Shown one piece after another: positions 1 through 6,486 of a stretch of DNA of 6,961 nt (the first letter of the stretch is position 1; each line of letters opens with the position of its first letter). The stretch covers positions 1-6,961 of the forward strand of contig CAAGIZ010000214.1 in assembly GCA_900770075.1 (NCBI GenBank). The letters are read 5' to 3'. The position numbers were made by a program, and so were the translations under genes. This DNA is from Spirochaetia bacterium (lineage in GTDB: Bacteria > Spirochaetota > Spirochaetia > Treponematales > Treponemataceae). The notes beneath the pieces are model-generated. The model did not search any database, had not been told where the DNA came from, and was given only the letters and a program-made list of their open reading frames with translations.

Positions 1-471
1 ATGACCCTTTACTGGGCTTCAAAAGGAAAATCCATTCTTGAGCATCTGGACGATATGTGGAAGGAATTCGGTTTCTTTGAAGACCGGGCCATATCTCAGA
101 ATTTCCCGGGTTCTGCAGGAAAAACAGTCATGGGAAAAATCATGCAGAAACTTCGCACGGAAGGCCTTAAAACTCTAGGCGGAAAAAAAGTTCTGGAAAT
201 CCGGGATATTCAGGAAAGCGTTTCCTACTCGCCGGAAAATCCTTCTGCAAAGGAAAAAATTCCTCTGCCTAAGTCAAACGTTCTTCAGTTTGTGCTTGAA
301 GGAGGAACTGTTGTTTCTGCCAGACCTTCCGGAACAGAACCAAAAATCAAGTTCTACATCAATGCAAGAACGGAAGTTTCTTCGACCCTGGAAGAAGCAA
401 AAAAACTTTCTGCAGAAAGCTGCGATTTGATTTCTAAAGAGATTAAGTCCCTTCTTGAAAAAGCAGAATAA
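1..471 (+). CDS. Phosphoglucomutase/phosphomannomutase (alpha-D-phosphohexomutase family), C-terminal fragment
   Basis: This is the last 156 residues of a phosphohexomutase, an enzyme that moves phosphate between C1 and C6 of a hexose (glucose or mannose) in the cytosol and links glycolysis to glycogen and cell-envelope sugar synthesis. The key signature is the domain 4 phosphate-binding loop RPSGTEPKIKFY at fragment residues 108-119, preceded by the usual strand and glycine turn (LEGGTVVSA). Residues 1-50, starting MTLYWASKGKSI, match the end of domain 3 in large (about 550-600 residue) bacterial and eukaryotic PGM2-like members. The catalytic serine and the metal- and sugar-binding loops would lie upstream, outside the window. 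The methionine at base 1 is therefore almost certainly internal and not the start. TAA ends at 471 and a terminator-like hairpin follows. Substrate preference (glucose, mannose or a pentose) cannot be decided from this piece. Confidence 0.9.
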   Translation: MTLYWASKGKSILEHLDDMWKEFGFFEDRAISQNFPGSAGKTVMGKIMQKLRTEGLKTLGGKKVLEIRDIQESVSYSPENPSAKEKIPLPKSNVLQFVLEGGTVVSARPSGTEPKIKFYINARTEVSSTLEEAKKLSAESCDLISKEIKSLLEKAE

Positions 472-478
472 AAACACG

Positions 479-516
479 GGGCTGTCAGGCAAAATCTGAC
501 AGTCCGATTGCTTTTT
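479..516 (+). terminator. Rho-independent-type terminator after the phosphohexomutase gene
   Basis: An inverted repeat begins 7 nt after the TAA. Bases 479-488 pair with 496-505: a perfect CTGTCAG/CTGACAG core, one G-T wobble and two outer G-C pairs, giving a 10-bp stem with the 7-nt loop GCAAAAT. The spacer GATTGC and five T at 512-516 follow. The T-run is six bases off the stem base, so termination may be weaker than for a classic site. The last T is immediately next to the ATG of the exonuclease gene at 517, so the element lies where that gene's ribosome binding site should be. Confidence 0.65.
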
Positions 517-1167
517 ATGAGCGAAAACCTGCATCTTCTTAATTCCAATAAAAAAATTCTTGCTCTCTTTAATCAGGGCTGTGTTTTTTGCGCCTTTGAC
601 ACGGAAACTTCCGGGCAAAATCCGAATACATCAGGCATAATAGAAATCGGTGCGGTAAAATTTACAAAGGATAAAATTCTGGAAAAGTTTTCGTCACTGG
701 TAAAAATTTCAGAGCCGCTGAATAAATTCATAACAGATTTAACAGGTATAACCGACGAAATGCTGAAGCCTGCTCCCTCGCCTTTGCAGGTAATCACGGA
801 GTTCAGAAAGTTCTGCAGGGACACTGTTTTAGTGGCGCACAATGCCCAGTTTGACCTTCGCTTTGTAAATGAAGAGTCCCGGCGGCTGGGTTTTCTGCCC
901 CTGAGCAACAGCGCAGTAGATACACTCAGGCTCAGCAGGCTTATGCTTCCGGAAAACGGCTGCTGGAAACAGACTTTTCTTGCAGACCAGTTTAACATAG
1001 ACAAGGGACATGCCCACCGGGCTTTGGACGATGCTACAGTCTGTGCAGAACTTTTTAAGATTCTGATACAGCTTCCCGTTCCTCCAAAAAAGAAACGGCA
1101 AATTTCAAAAGAATATTCGCCCTATTCACAGCAGATCCGCTCTCTGGCAGAGCAGGCATTATCTTAG
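517..1167 (+). CDS. DnaQ-family (DEDDh) 3'-5' exonuclease, DNA polymerase III epsilon-like
   Basis: The 216-residue product is a DEDDh exonuclease, which removes 3'-terminal nucleotides by two-metal catalysis; relatives proofread for DNA polymerase III or trim nucleic acids in repair. All motifs are present: Exo I FDTETSG with D28 and E30, Exo II HNAQFDLRF with D113, and Exo III HRALDD with H167 and D172 (the H-x4-D arrangement of the h subtype). The DNA-binding LTGIT motif characteristic of DnaQ exonucleases is at about 75-79. The protein is little more than the exonuclease domain, with about 25 residues before it and a basic tail (PPKKKRQ) after it, and is shorter than E. coli epsilon (243 residues). 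The ATG at 517 was chosen; a TTG nine bases upstream in frame lies in the tail of the preceding hairpin. Neither has a visible Shine-Dalgarno sequence, and the next in-frame ATG falls after Exo I. Whether this is the replicative proofreader or an accessory exonuclease is not decidable here. Confidence 0.93.
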   Translation: MSENLHLLNSNKKILALFNQGCVFCAFDTETSGQNPNTSGIIEIGAVKFTKDKILEKFSSLVKISEPLNKFITDLTGITDEMLKPAPSPLQVITEFRKFCRDTVLVAHNAQFDLRFVNEESRRLGFLPLSNSAVDTLRLSRLMLPENGCWKQTFLADQFNIDKGHAHRALDDATVCAELFKILIQLPVPPKKKRQISKEYSPYSQQIRSLAEQALS

Positions 1168-1209
1168 CTACATTCAAGGAAAGGCAAAACTTTCTTACGG
1201 GAGTTCAAA

Positions 1210-1545
1210 ATGGAAACAAAACTGAAGTCTAATCTTGCAAATTTTGAAGTAATCGACTTTATCCAACGGGATATGGCTTTTAACAGAAAAATTTCCTTTT
1301 CGGACATGGTTGAATACCTGAAGGGGGAATTGCGGATTTACGTAAAGAATGAAGAAATAGAACAGATGGATTCAACCTACACAAACAGGTTCGGACAAAA
1401 ACTGAAAATTGCCACACTGATTTGCCGGGACATAAAGGTTATAATCAGGGAAAAAGTGACTCAGGAAGCAGACGTAAAATTCGTTCCGTTTGACTCGGAC
1501 TCAGAAAAAAATGCAAAAGAATCAATGGAGATTGAAGAACTCTGA
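1210..1545 (+). CDS. Conserved-looking small protein of unknown function (111 residues)
   Basis: I do not recognise this family. The gene is supported by a clear ribosome binding site (GGGAG at 1199-1203, six bases before the ATG), its position 42 bp after the exonuclease on the same strand, and normal codon character. The product is soluble with no signal peptide or membrane segment. Residues 1-45 look helical with mixed charge and hydrophobic heptad-like spacing; residues 55-95 alternate hydrophobic and polar residues (LKIATLI, IKVIIREK), suggesting strands; the last 20 residues are strongly acidic and probably disordered (DSDSEKNAKESMEIEEL). Co-orientation with the exonuclease suggests co-transcription, but this gives no function. 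The gene ends at TGA 1543-1545 and faces the LysM gene on the opposite strand. Confidence 0.8.
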   Translation: METKLKSNLANFEVIDFIQRDMAFNRKISFSDMVEYLKGELRIYVKNEEIEQMDSTYTNRFGQKLKIATLICRDIKVIIREKVTQEADVKFVPFDSDSEKNAKESMEIEEL

Positions 1546-1571
1546 AAACCGAAATGGGATACGATCAGACA

Positions 1572-1623
1572 GCACCTCAAAAAAAATCGACAAAGACAAG
1601 TTTTTCAAGGTGCCCTGCACCTT
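1572..1623. repeat. Convergent intergenic region with two competing hairpins built from three GGTGC/GCACC copies
   Basis: Between the two facing stop codons (1545 and 1628) GCACCT occurs at 1572-1577, AAGGTGC at 1607-1613 and GCACCTT at 1617-1623. The last two form a perfect 7-bp stem with a 3-nt loop. Alternatively, 1572-1577 can pair with 1608-1613, extended inward by A-run/T-run pairing (about 1579-1586 with 1601-1605). On the minus strand the small hairpin lies just downstream of the LysM stop and is followed, about 25 bases later, by eight T. On the plus strand no T-run follows. It is a plausible terminator region for the converging transcripts, but not a textbook terminator on either strand. 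Confidence 0.45.
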
Positions 1624-1627
1624 CCGG

Positions 1628-2581
1628 CTACCCTCTTGGCGCTTTTGCCGGGTCTATAGGCAGACCGTTCTGGAAAACCATAAGGCTTATCTGACTCCTT
1701 GAAGAATAGCTGTCAATACCTGCGGTTCCAATCTGGGTCTTAAAGTCTATGTAATCACCCTTGCTCACAAGGATTTTTCCAAGCCCGGTATATGCGTAGA
1801 TGTGTCCTGTCTTACTCTGAATAAAAACCACATTTCCAAAACCCCTGTAGCTTCCGCAGAACATTACCGTTCCCGATTTTATGGCATACACAGGCTCGTC
1901 TTTTTTTGCACTCAAAGTTACTCCGCTGACTTTGCCATTCAGATATGTAACCTCAGGTTTTTCTACAGGCCAGACCAGATTAGGGTCTCCTTTTTTTTCT
2001 GAATAGCTGTGGGTGTCCACAATCGGCACCGGAAGGCTCTGATTTGCCCCGGAATTCTGTTCAGAAACAGCAGGCTGAGTTTTTTTTGTTTCTGTCTTCC
2101 CGGAAGCATTTTCGGAAACAGTTTTATCTCCAGCTGTCGTTGCACCGGTTGTCCCGGCTGGAATTTTTACAGTCTGTCCGGCTTTTAAGACAGATTTTTC
2201 ATCCGTGCCGTTCAGCTCATAAAGGGTCTTTACGTTTATATTGAGATTCCTCGCAATTGCATACCAGGTATCGCCTTTTTTGACGGTGTAATTTTCCGTC
2301 TTTTTTTCAACGTTAGTTTCTGTGCCTGGGGCTTTTGGCTGAGAGGGTGTCTTTGAGTCTGGAATTACAAGTTTCTGCCCGACCTTTATATCCGTGCCTT
2401 CAATTCCGTTTGCTTTGGAAATATCCGAAACCGTCACGCTGTACTTTTTTGAGATTGAGTAGAGGGTTTCGCCTTTTTGAACAGTATGAGAAGTTTCTGC
2501 GGATAAAAATCCGGAAGAAAAAACACAGGTGCCGGCAAAAAGAATTGAAATGCTTAGTTTTTTAAAAAATACAGACTTCAT
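1628..2581 (-). CDS. Secreted LysM-LysM-LytM protein with a degenerate (metal-site-less) M23 domain
   Basis: The 317-residue precursor begins with a signal peptide (basic MKSVFFKK, hydrophobic 9-26, likely cleavage after SA at about 28). Two LysM peptidoglycan-binding repeats follow at about 32-74 and 98-141, each with the HTV/YTVxKG(E/D)T start and VGQ/AGQ-xVxIP end. A Ser/Thr/Lys-rich linker spans 143-200 and an M23/LytM-like domain about 203-313, recognisable by DEPVYAIKSGTV, GFGNVVFI and QNGLPIDP. The positions that hold zinc ligands in active M23 enzymes carry V218 and T222 (HxxxD motif), Y264 (YxH) and Q297 and S299 (HxH), so I infer it is not a peptidase. It may instead work like EnvC or NlpD, which activate cell-wall amidases at division. 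It probably sits in the periplasm bound to peptidoglycan. A 107-bp gap separates it from the upstream HD gene, and its ribosome binding site is weak (GAAG about 13 bases before ATG). Confidence 0.9.
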   Translation of the reverse strand: MKSVFFKKLSISILFAGTCVFSSGFLSAETSHTVQKGETLYSISKKYSVTVSDISKANGIEGTDIKVGQKLVIPDSKTPSQPKAPGTETNVEKKTENYTVKKGDTWYAIARNLNINVKTLYELNGTDEKSVLKAGQTVKIPAGTTGATTAGDKTVSENASGKTETKKTQPAVSEQNSGANQSLPVPIVDTHSYSEKKGDPNLVWPVEKPEVTYLNGKVSGVTLSAKKDEPVYAIKSGTVMFCGSYRGFGNVVFIQSKTGHIYAYTGLGKILVSKGDYIDFKTQIGTAGIDSYSSRSQISLMVFQNGLPIDPAKAPRG

Positions 2582-2688
2582 AACTTTTATATCTTCGGCA
2601 AAAAAACAGGGGTTTTAAAGTCCAAAATCCCGCTAATTACATTTTTTTATGCCCGGTAAAAGTCGGGTGCAGTCTTAAAACGCAATCA
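2582..2688. other. Intergenic gap between the HD gene and the LysM gene
   Basis: This 107-bp gap is the only sizeable break in the minus-strand block. It is AT-rich, with a short CCCG/CGGG inverted repeat (2652-2655 with 2664-2667, eight-base loop) followed on the minus strand by an A-run, not a T-run. I found no pair of -35 and -10 boxes with proper spacing; TATAAA occurs only six to eleven bases before the LysM ATG, too close to act as its -10. A promoter or attenuator here is possible but not shown. Confidence 0.3.
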
Positions 2689-3924
2689 TCAGGAAATTAT
2701 GTCATCGAAAATTTTACGTATCTCTATTCCGTTTATGACAAGCCCTTCCCTGTAGGCTTTAAGGGTGTGTTCCCTGCCGCTTCTCAGGTGTTCGCTGGTA
2801 ATTCCGTATTTTATGGACTGGTCTGCTTCAATCAATGCGCTTAAATGGTCAGCAAGGCGGACTGTCCTTCCGTCAATAGGGTTAAAATCGCTGGAGGAGT
2901 ATTTTTCGTTCAGTTCTTCCCATTCTACAAAGACCGTCTTTAACTTTCCGTTTTTCTGCCTCTGTTGAATACGGTTGGAAAACTCGTCATTGGTAAAATA
3001 CATTATTTCGTCAGCATAAAAATCGTCCATAAGAGGCACAAGTTCCCGCTGAACAATCTCGTCTTCAATTTTTTTTACGATTTTTGGAAGTTCATCGGTG
3101 GCCTGCTTTACCGGCGAGATGATGTCTCTCGTTACAGCTTCAGGCAGGTCGTGAAAAAGCGCAGAAAAAAAGTCATTGAAAAGCCTTTTCTGGCTCATTT
3201 TTATCTTTGTTTCCCTCATAAGGAGAATTGTAAGGGCAGCAACAAAATAACAGTGGCCCAGCACGCTTGTCTTCGGAACCCTTGGAGTCTGATTCCATCG
3301 GGTCTGAAAACGCAGCTGCTCAATCATCATTATAAAGTCAAAAGGTCTCTGCCTTGTAACAAGGAGCTGCATTCCCCTTAAATCCAGATACTGCTGGATT
3401 TCCTGATTCAGGTCTTTTTTTATCTTTGAAATTCTCTCCTCTTCGTTTACACATTCAATCATCTGAAGTTCCCGAAGAGAAGAAAACTTATGGGCAGCCC
3501 TCAAAACCCTGGCAGAAAGTTCCAGTTCCGGCGGCATGGGAAAATTACCGGCAGTCCGGGCAATGTAAATAGTAAAATCTGAATATAACTGTTTGTCGTC
3601 AATGATGTCCTTGTACTGTTTAAGCACCCACTCGTTAAGCTTCAAGTATTCTTCAGGAAATTTACGCCTTATCATCTGCTGAACAGGGCTTTTTATGTCG
3701 CAAAGTGCAATTTTTTTCAAAAGTTCAAAAAGAGAAGCGTTTATTATCCATTCCCAGTCTATGCTCCGCCCGGCTGCTTCTTCGTATTTTCCGATAATGT
3801 AGGCCACAACCATGCGCTCAGCAGCCTTGTCCATTTCTACAAGTTCAAAAGGGCGGACTAAATCATTCCACCTCTGAATCGAAAAGCCTTCAAATAATTT
3901 GAGCATAAATTTTTTATTCAGCAT
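2689..3924 (-). CDS. HD-domain phosphohydrolase, tandem YfbR-like domains with only the C-terminal copy intact
   Basis: The 411-residue cytosolic protein carries in its C-terminal half (about 205-395) an HD phosphohydrolase domain of the YfbR type; E. coli YfbR is a metal-dependent 5'-deoxynucleotidase acting on dNMPs. Visible residues are R209-W210, H224 (14 after the W, the spacing of R18-W19-H33 in YfbR), H258-D259, E262, D267 in DIISPVK (compare DLPTPVK) and D359 in RLADHLSAL. The N-terminal half aligns to the same template without gaps at an offset of 191 residues from RWN at 18-20 to DIKSPV at 76-81, but the metal positions read K33, E67-L68 and H145, so it looks like an inactivated copy. 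The length is about twice that of YfbR (199 residues). I chose the ATG at 3924, one base after the upstream TGA; a TTG at 3936 would overlap that gene. It is probably translationally coupled to the upstream gene. Substrate (dNMP or another nucleotide) is inference. Confidence 0.85.
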   Translation of the reverse strand: MLNKKFMLKLFEGFSIQRWNDLVRPFELVEMDKAAERMVVAYIIGKYEEAAGRSIDWEWIINASLFELLKKIALCDIKSPVQQMIRRKFPEEYLKLNEWVLKQYKDIIDDKQLYSDFTIYIARTAGNFPMPPELELSARVLRAAHKFSSLRELQMIECVNEEERISKIKKDLNQEIQQYLDLRGMQLLVTRQRPFDFIMMIEQLRFQTRWNQTPRVPKTSVLGHCYFVAALTILLMRETKIKMSQKRLFNDFFSALFHDLPEAVTRDIISPVKQATDELPKIVKKIEDEIVQRELVPLMDDFYADEIMYFTNDEFSNRIQQRQKNGKLKTVFVEWEELNEKYSSSDFNPIDGRTVRLADHLSALIEADQSIKYGITSEHLRSGREHTLKAYREGLVINGIEIRKIFDDIIS

Positions 3925-3925
3925 A

Positions 3926-4729
3926 TCAACTGGCAATTCCCGCTTTGTGATCCGCTTCCATCTTTTCTTTCCAGACTAAGGCCTTTTTCTTGACTTCTTC
4001 AGATTCTTCTTTCATATCCAGCAGAAGCTGAAAACGTCTAAGGGCTAAAAGATAGTTGATGGCAGCATTCATGTCGTCTATACGATGAGTTGAAAGCTCG
4101 TAACGGTCGCGGTACTGGGTTGCCGACTGATCCAAAAGTTTTAAAACCAGCCGTATATAATAAACCGTGTTGTCATAATCTGAAGAACGAGGGTCAAAAT
4201 AATCCTTGCAGGCCTGCTTCATGGGAATGAGATTTTTTGCAACCGTGCAGAACCGCCCCTGAAGTTCAACAAAAGACCATTTCCACTTTGTATTTTCACC
4301 ATAGGCTTCGATTAAAAGCTGAATGGCAAGTCCCAGTTTTTTTACAAGATAAAACCTTTTTTCAAGAGGGGTGTTTTCGATTGCAGCCAATTTGTCTTCG
4401 ATTTCGCTGTAAGCACAGTTTATCGTTGCAGTTACAACTTCTTCCAGATGAATTATTGCCTTGTAAAGACACTTTCTGGCATCGTTTAAGGCATCGTTGT
4501 TTTTTGTTTTAAGGATTTCGACAGAAAGATTGTTAATAGTAATCCAGATAGTCGAAAGGTATATCTGGTTTTCGCAAAGGAAGAGTTTTTTGTAACCAGA
4601 AGAAACTTTTTCCTTTTCGATTAAGGCAAGAACTTCCTTTTCTTTTTCGAGGTGAGTGTTAATTTTGTCCTTATAGGGAGCGATTTTTGAATTGAAAAGT
4701 TCACGTCCTTCTATGGAAATTTTTGCCAT
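3926..4729 (-). CDS. Unknown helical protein downstream of recN (267 residues)
   Basis: I do not recognise this family. Its ATG shares a base with the recN stop (TGATG), and GGAGAAGG, formed by the last codons of recN, provides the ribosome binding site seven bases ahead, so the start is well supported and translation is coupled to recN. The product looks almost wholly alpha-helical, without a signal peptide or long hydrophobic segment: a charged N-terminal helix (about 16-45, KDKINTHLEKEKEVLALIEK), several helices with regular leucine/isoleucine spacing to about 155, then 195-262 ending in a highly charged Lys/Glu stretch (MKEESEEVKKKALVWKEK). That composition suits a helical-bundle scaffold or adaptor, but no catalytic motif is visible. 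It lies between recN and the HD protein, with which it is joined end to end (TGA, one base, ATG), so all three are probably produced together. Confidence 0.85.
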   Translation of the reverse strand: MAKISIEGRELFNSKIAPYKDKINTHLEKEKEVLALIEKEKVSSGYKKLFLCENQIYLSTIWITINNLSVEILKTKNNDALNDARKCLYKAIIHLEEVVTATINCAYSEIEDKLAAIENTPLEKRFYLVKKLGLAIQLLIEAYGENTKWKWSFVELQGRFCTVAKNLIPMKQACKDYFDPRSSDYDNTVYYIRLVLKLLDQSATQYRDRYELSTHRIDDMNAAINYLLALRRFQLLLDMKEESEEVKKKALVWKEKMEADHKAGIAS

Positions 4730-6486
4730 CAGCCTTCTCCAATACCTGAAAATTTAGAGAGCATTGCCTTTGCGTGTTCCAAGGACTGAGGACTTGCTGT
4801 ATCACCAGAAAGCATGCGGGCAATTTCTGCAACCCTCTGTTCCCCTTCCACAGGTGTTACCTGAGTGTTCGTCATTCCCTCAGAAACAGTTTTGGCAATC
4901 TTCAGTTGATTATCGGCATAAACTGCTATACTGGCAAGATGGGTTATACATAAAATCTGACATTTTTTTGCCAGATTTTTCAAATGCTGACCTACAGAAA
5001 CGGCAACTTCCCCACCTATACCGGTGTCAATTTCGTCAAAGACCAAAGTTTCCACGCTGTCAGTTTCTGCAAGGACAGTTTTTAACGCCAGCATGACACG
5101 GCTAAGTTCACCGCCAGAAGCGATTTTTGCAAGGCTTTGCAGGGGATTTCCAGGGTTTGCCGCAATGAGGAATTCAATATCATCCATTCCATAAGGACCG
5201 CATTTCTGTTCCAGTTCTGAGCCGCTTTTTTCAGCAACCTGAACTGAAAAACGGGTGTCTTTCATTCCAAGGGTCTGCAAAATTGCCATAACCTGAGCCG
5301 ACATCTTTTGGGCGGCCGACTTGCGTCTGTCAGAAATGTCCTTTGCCTGCCTGTAGACAGTTTTTTCAAGTTCTGAAATTTCAGCTTTCAAAGCCTCCCT
5401 GTTATTTTCGCTGCCGTTGAGCTCTGCAAGGCGTTTTTCTGCATCAGATTTAAACTTAAAAACTTCTTCCAGCGGAGCATTTACCGAAGAAGCATATTTT
5501 TTCTTTAAATTATAGATGAGGGTGAGTCTTTCCTGAACAAAAGCAAGCCTTTCCGGATCAAAGACCAGAGCATTTTTATATGAAGAATACTCAGCCGCAA
5601 TGTCCGAAATCTCGTAAAATGCACTTTCAAGGCGGGTATTGAGATTTTCCAAAGTTTTGTCCAAAACTGCAGCATGCTGGGTTACGGGCCTTATTTTTTT
5701 GAGAAGAGGAACCGCTCCGCTTCCGCCTTCAGAACCGTCCAGTGCCTGACAGACAGAATCCACATCCTCATAAAGCTTTTCAAAGGAAGAAAGCCTTTTT
5801 TCTTCCTCTTCCAGTTCCCGGTCTTCTTCTTTTTTTAGTTTTGCTTCTTCAATTTCGTTTACAGAAAAAGTCAGGACATCGATTTTCTGCTCCCGGGTTT
5901 TGTCGTCAGACAGGAATTCTGCCAATTGACGGCGCTTTGCAACCAGAGAGGAATACACTGCCGTAAAATTTTCCACTGCTTCGTCAAGACCGGCAAAGGA
6001 ATCAAGAAATTTACGGTGTTCGCTTACGCGCATGAGGGACTGATGTTCGTGCTGACCGTGAATGTCCACCAGAAAACTGCAAAAAGAAGCCAAATCTGCC
6101 CTTGTAACAGGCGTATCTCCAATCCAGGCGGCGGACTTTCCAGTGTCCCGCACAGCCCGGCGGATTAAAATCCTGTCATCTTCGGCTTCAATACCGTGGA
6201 CATAGAGCCATTGGGCAGGAGTTTTTATATCTTCTTCGTTAATCTTTGAAGGATCCACCGGGGAAGAAAGACCTTTCAGATAAAAGGTTGCAGACACCTG
6301 GGCTGACTGACATCCGCTGCGAATCTGCTCCGTTCCCCCCTTTCCCCCAAGGAGAAAAGTGAGTGCTCCGATCAGGAGTGATTTTCCGGCACCAGTTTCT
6401 CCAGAAAGCACTGTAAAGCCGTTTTTAAAATCCAGTCCCGCACTGTCAATAAGGGCAAAATTTTTTATCCTCAAATCTTCAAGCAT
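4729..6486 (-). CDS. recN: DNA repair protein RecN (SMC-like ATPase)
   Basis: RecN is an SMC-related ATPase recruited early to DNA double-strand breaks, where it helps tether broken ends and supports RecA-dependent recombination. The 585-residue product has the full ABC-type head split by a coiled-coil region: Walker A GETGAGKS at 29-36, the RecN-typical DIHGQHEHQSL at 141-151, predicted coiled coils at roughly 180-245 and 340-400, ABC signature ASGGELSR at 456-463, Walker B LVFDEIDTGIGG at 481-492 and the switch histidine in ITHL at 514-517. It is slightly longer than the usual 550-570 residues; extra sequence around 72-100 and a Gly/Ser stretch near 250-258 account for some of this. The ATG overlaps the nadK stop (ATGCTTGA) and has a strong GGAGGT five bases away. 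The gene looks intact. No LexA-type box can be judged, because the operon start lies outside the window. Confidence 0.97.
   Translation of the reverse strand: MLEDLRIKNFALIDSAGLDFKNGFTVLSGETGAGKSLLIGALTFLLGGKGGTEQIRSGCQSAQVSATFYLKGLSSPVDPSKINEEDIKTPAQWLYVHGIEAEDDRILIRRAVRDTGKSAAWIGDTPVTRADLASFCSFLVDIHGQHEHQSLMRVSEHRKFLDSFAGLDEAVENFTAVYSSLVAKRRQLAEFLSDDKTREQKIDVLTFSVNEIEEAKLKKEEDRELEEEEKRLSSFEKLYEDVDSVCQALDGSEGGSGAVPLLKKIRPVTQHAAVLDKTLENLNTRLESAFYEISDIAAEYSSYKNALVFDPERLAFVQERLTLIYNLKKKYASSVNAPLEEVFKFKSDAEKRLAELNGSENNREALKAEISELEKTVYRQAKDISDRRKSAAQKMSAQVMAILQTLGMKDTRFSVQVAEKSGSELEQKCGPYGMDDIEFLIAANPGNPLQSLAKIASGGELSRVMLALKTVLAETDSVETLVFDEIDTGIGGEVAVSVGQHLKNLAKKCQILCITHLASIAVYADNQLKIAKTVSEGMTNTQVTPVEGEQRVAEIARMLSGDTASPQSLEHAKAMLSKFSGIGEG
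4733..4740 (-). promoter_or_regulatory. Ribosome binding site of the 267-residue gene inside recN
   Basis: The final recN codons (Gly-Glu-Gly, GGAGAAGGC) form a purine-rich GGAGAAGG a few bases ahead of the TGATG stop/start overlap. It fixes the start of the downstream gene at 4729. Confidence 0.75.

Noticed and set aside
274..1101. Several minus-strand reading frames opposite the phosphohexomutase and exonuclease genes
   Set aside because: All are antisense to genes with clear motifs; their products are Phe/Lys/Ser-rich without domain signatures.
1179..1194. GAAAG/CTTTC inverted repeat between the exonuclease and the 111-residue gene
   Set aside because: A five-pair AT-rich stem is expected by chance here and no T-run follows.
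1490..1702. A 70-codon plus-strand reading frame bridging the convergent intergenic region
   Set aside because: It overlaps the end of the 111-residue gene in another frame and then runs antisense to the LysM gene; it has no ribosome binding site and its product has no recognisable pattern.
2510..2581. Possible lipoprotein signal (cysteine at residue 19 of the LysM protein)
   Set aside because: The residues before the cysteine (AGT) do not fit a normal lipobox, and a good type I cleavage site is present at about residue 28; relaxed spirochaete lipoboxes leave slight doubt.
2649..2670. Inverted repeat CCCG/CGGG downstream of the HD gene as a terminator
   Set aside because: Only four good base pairs on the minus strand, followed by an A-run instead of a T-run.
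2965..3381. A 138-codon plus-strand reading frame
   Set aside because: It lies wholly antisense to the HD gene, across its well-supported catalytic region, and reads like a low-complexity shadow.
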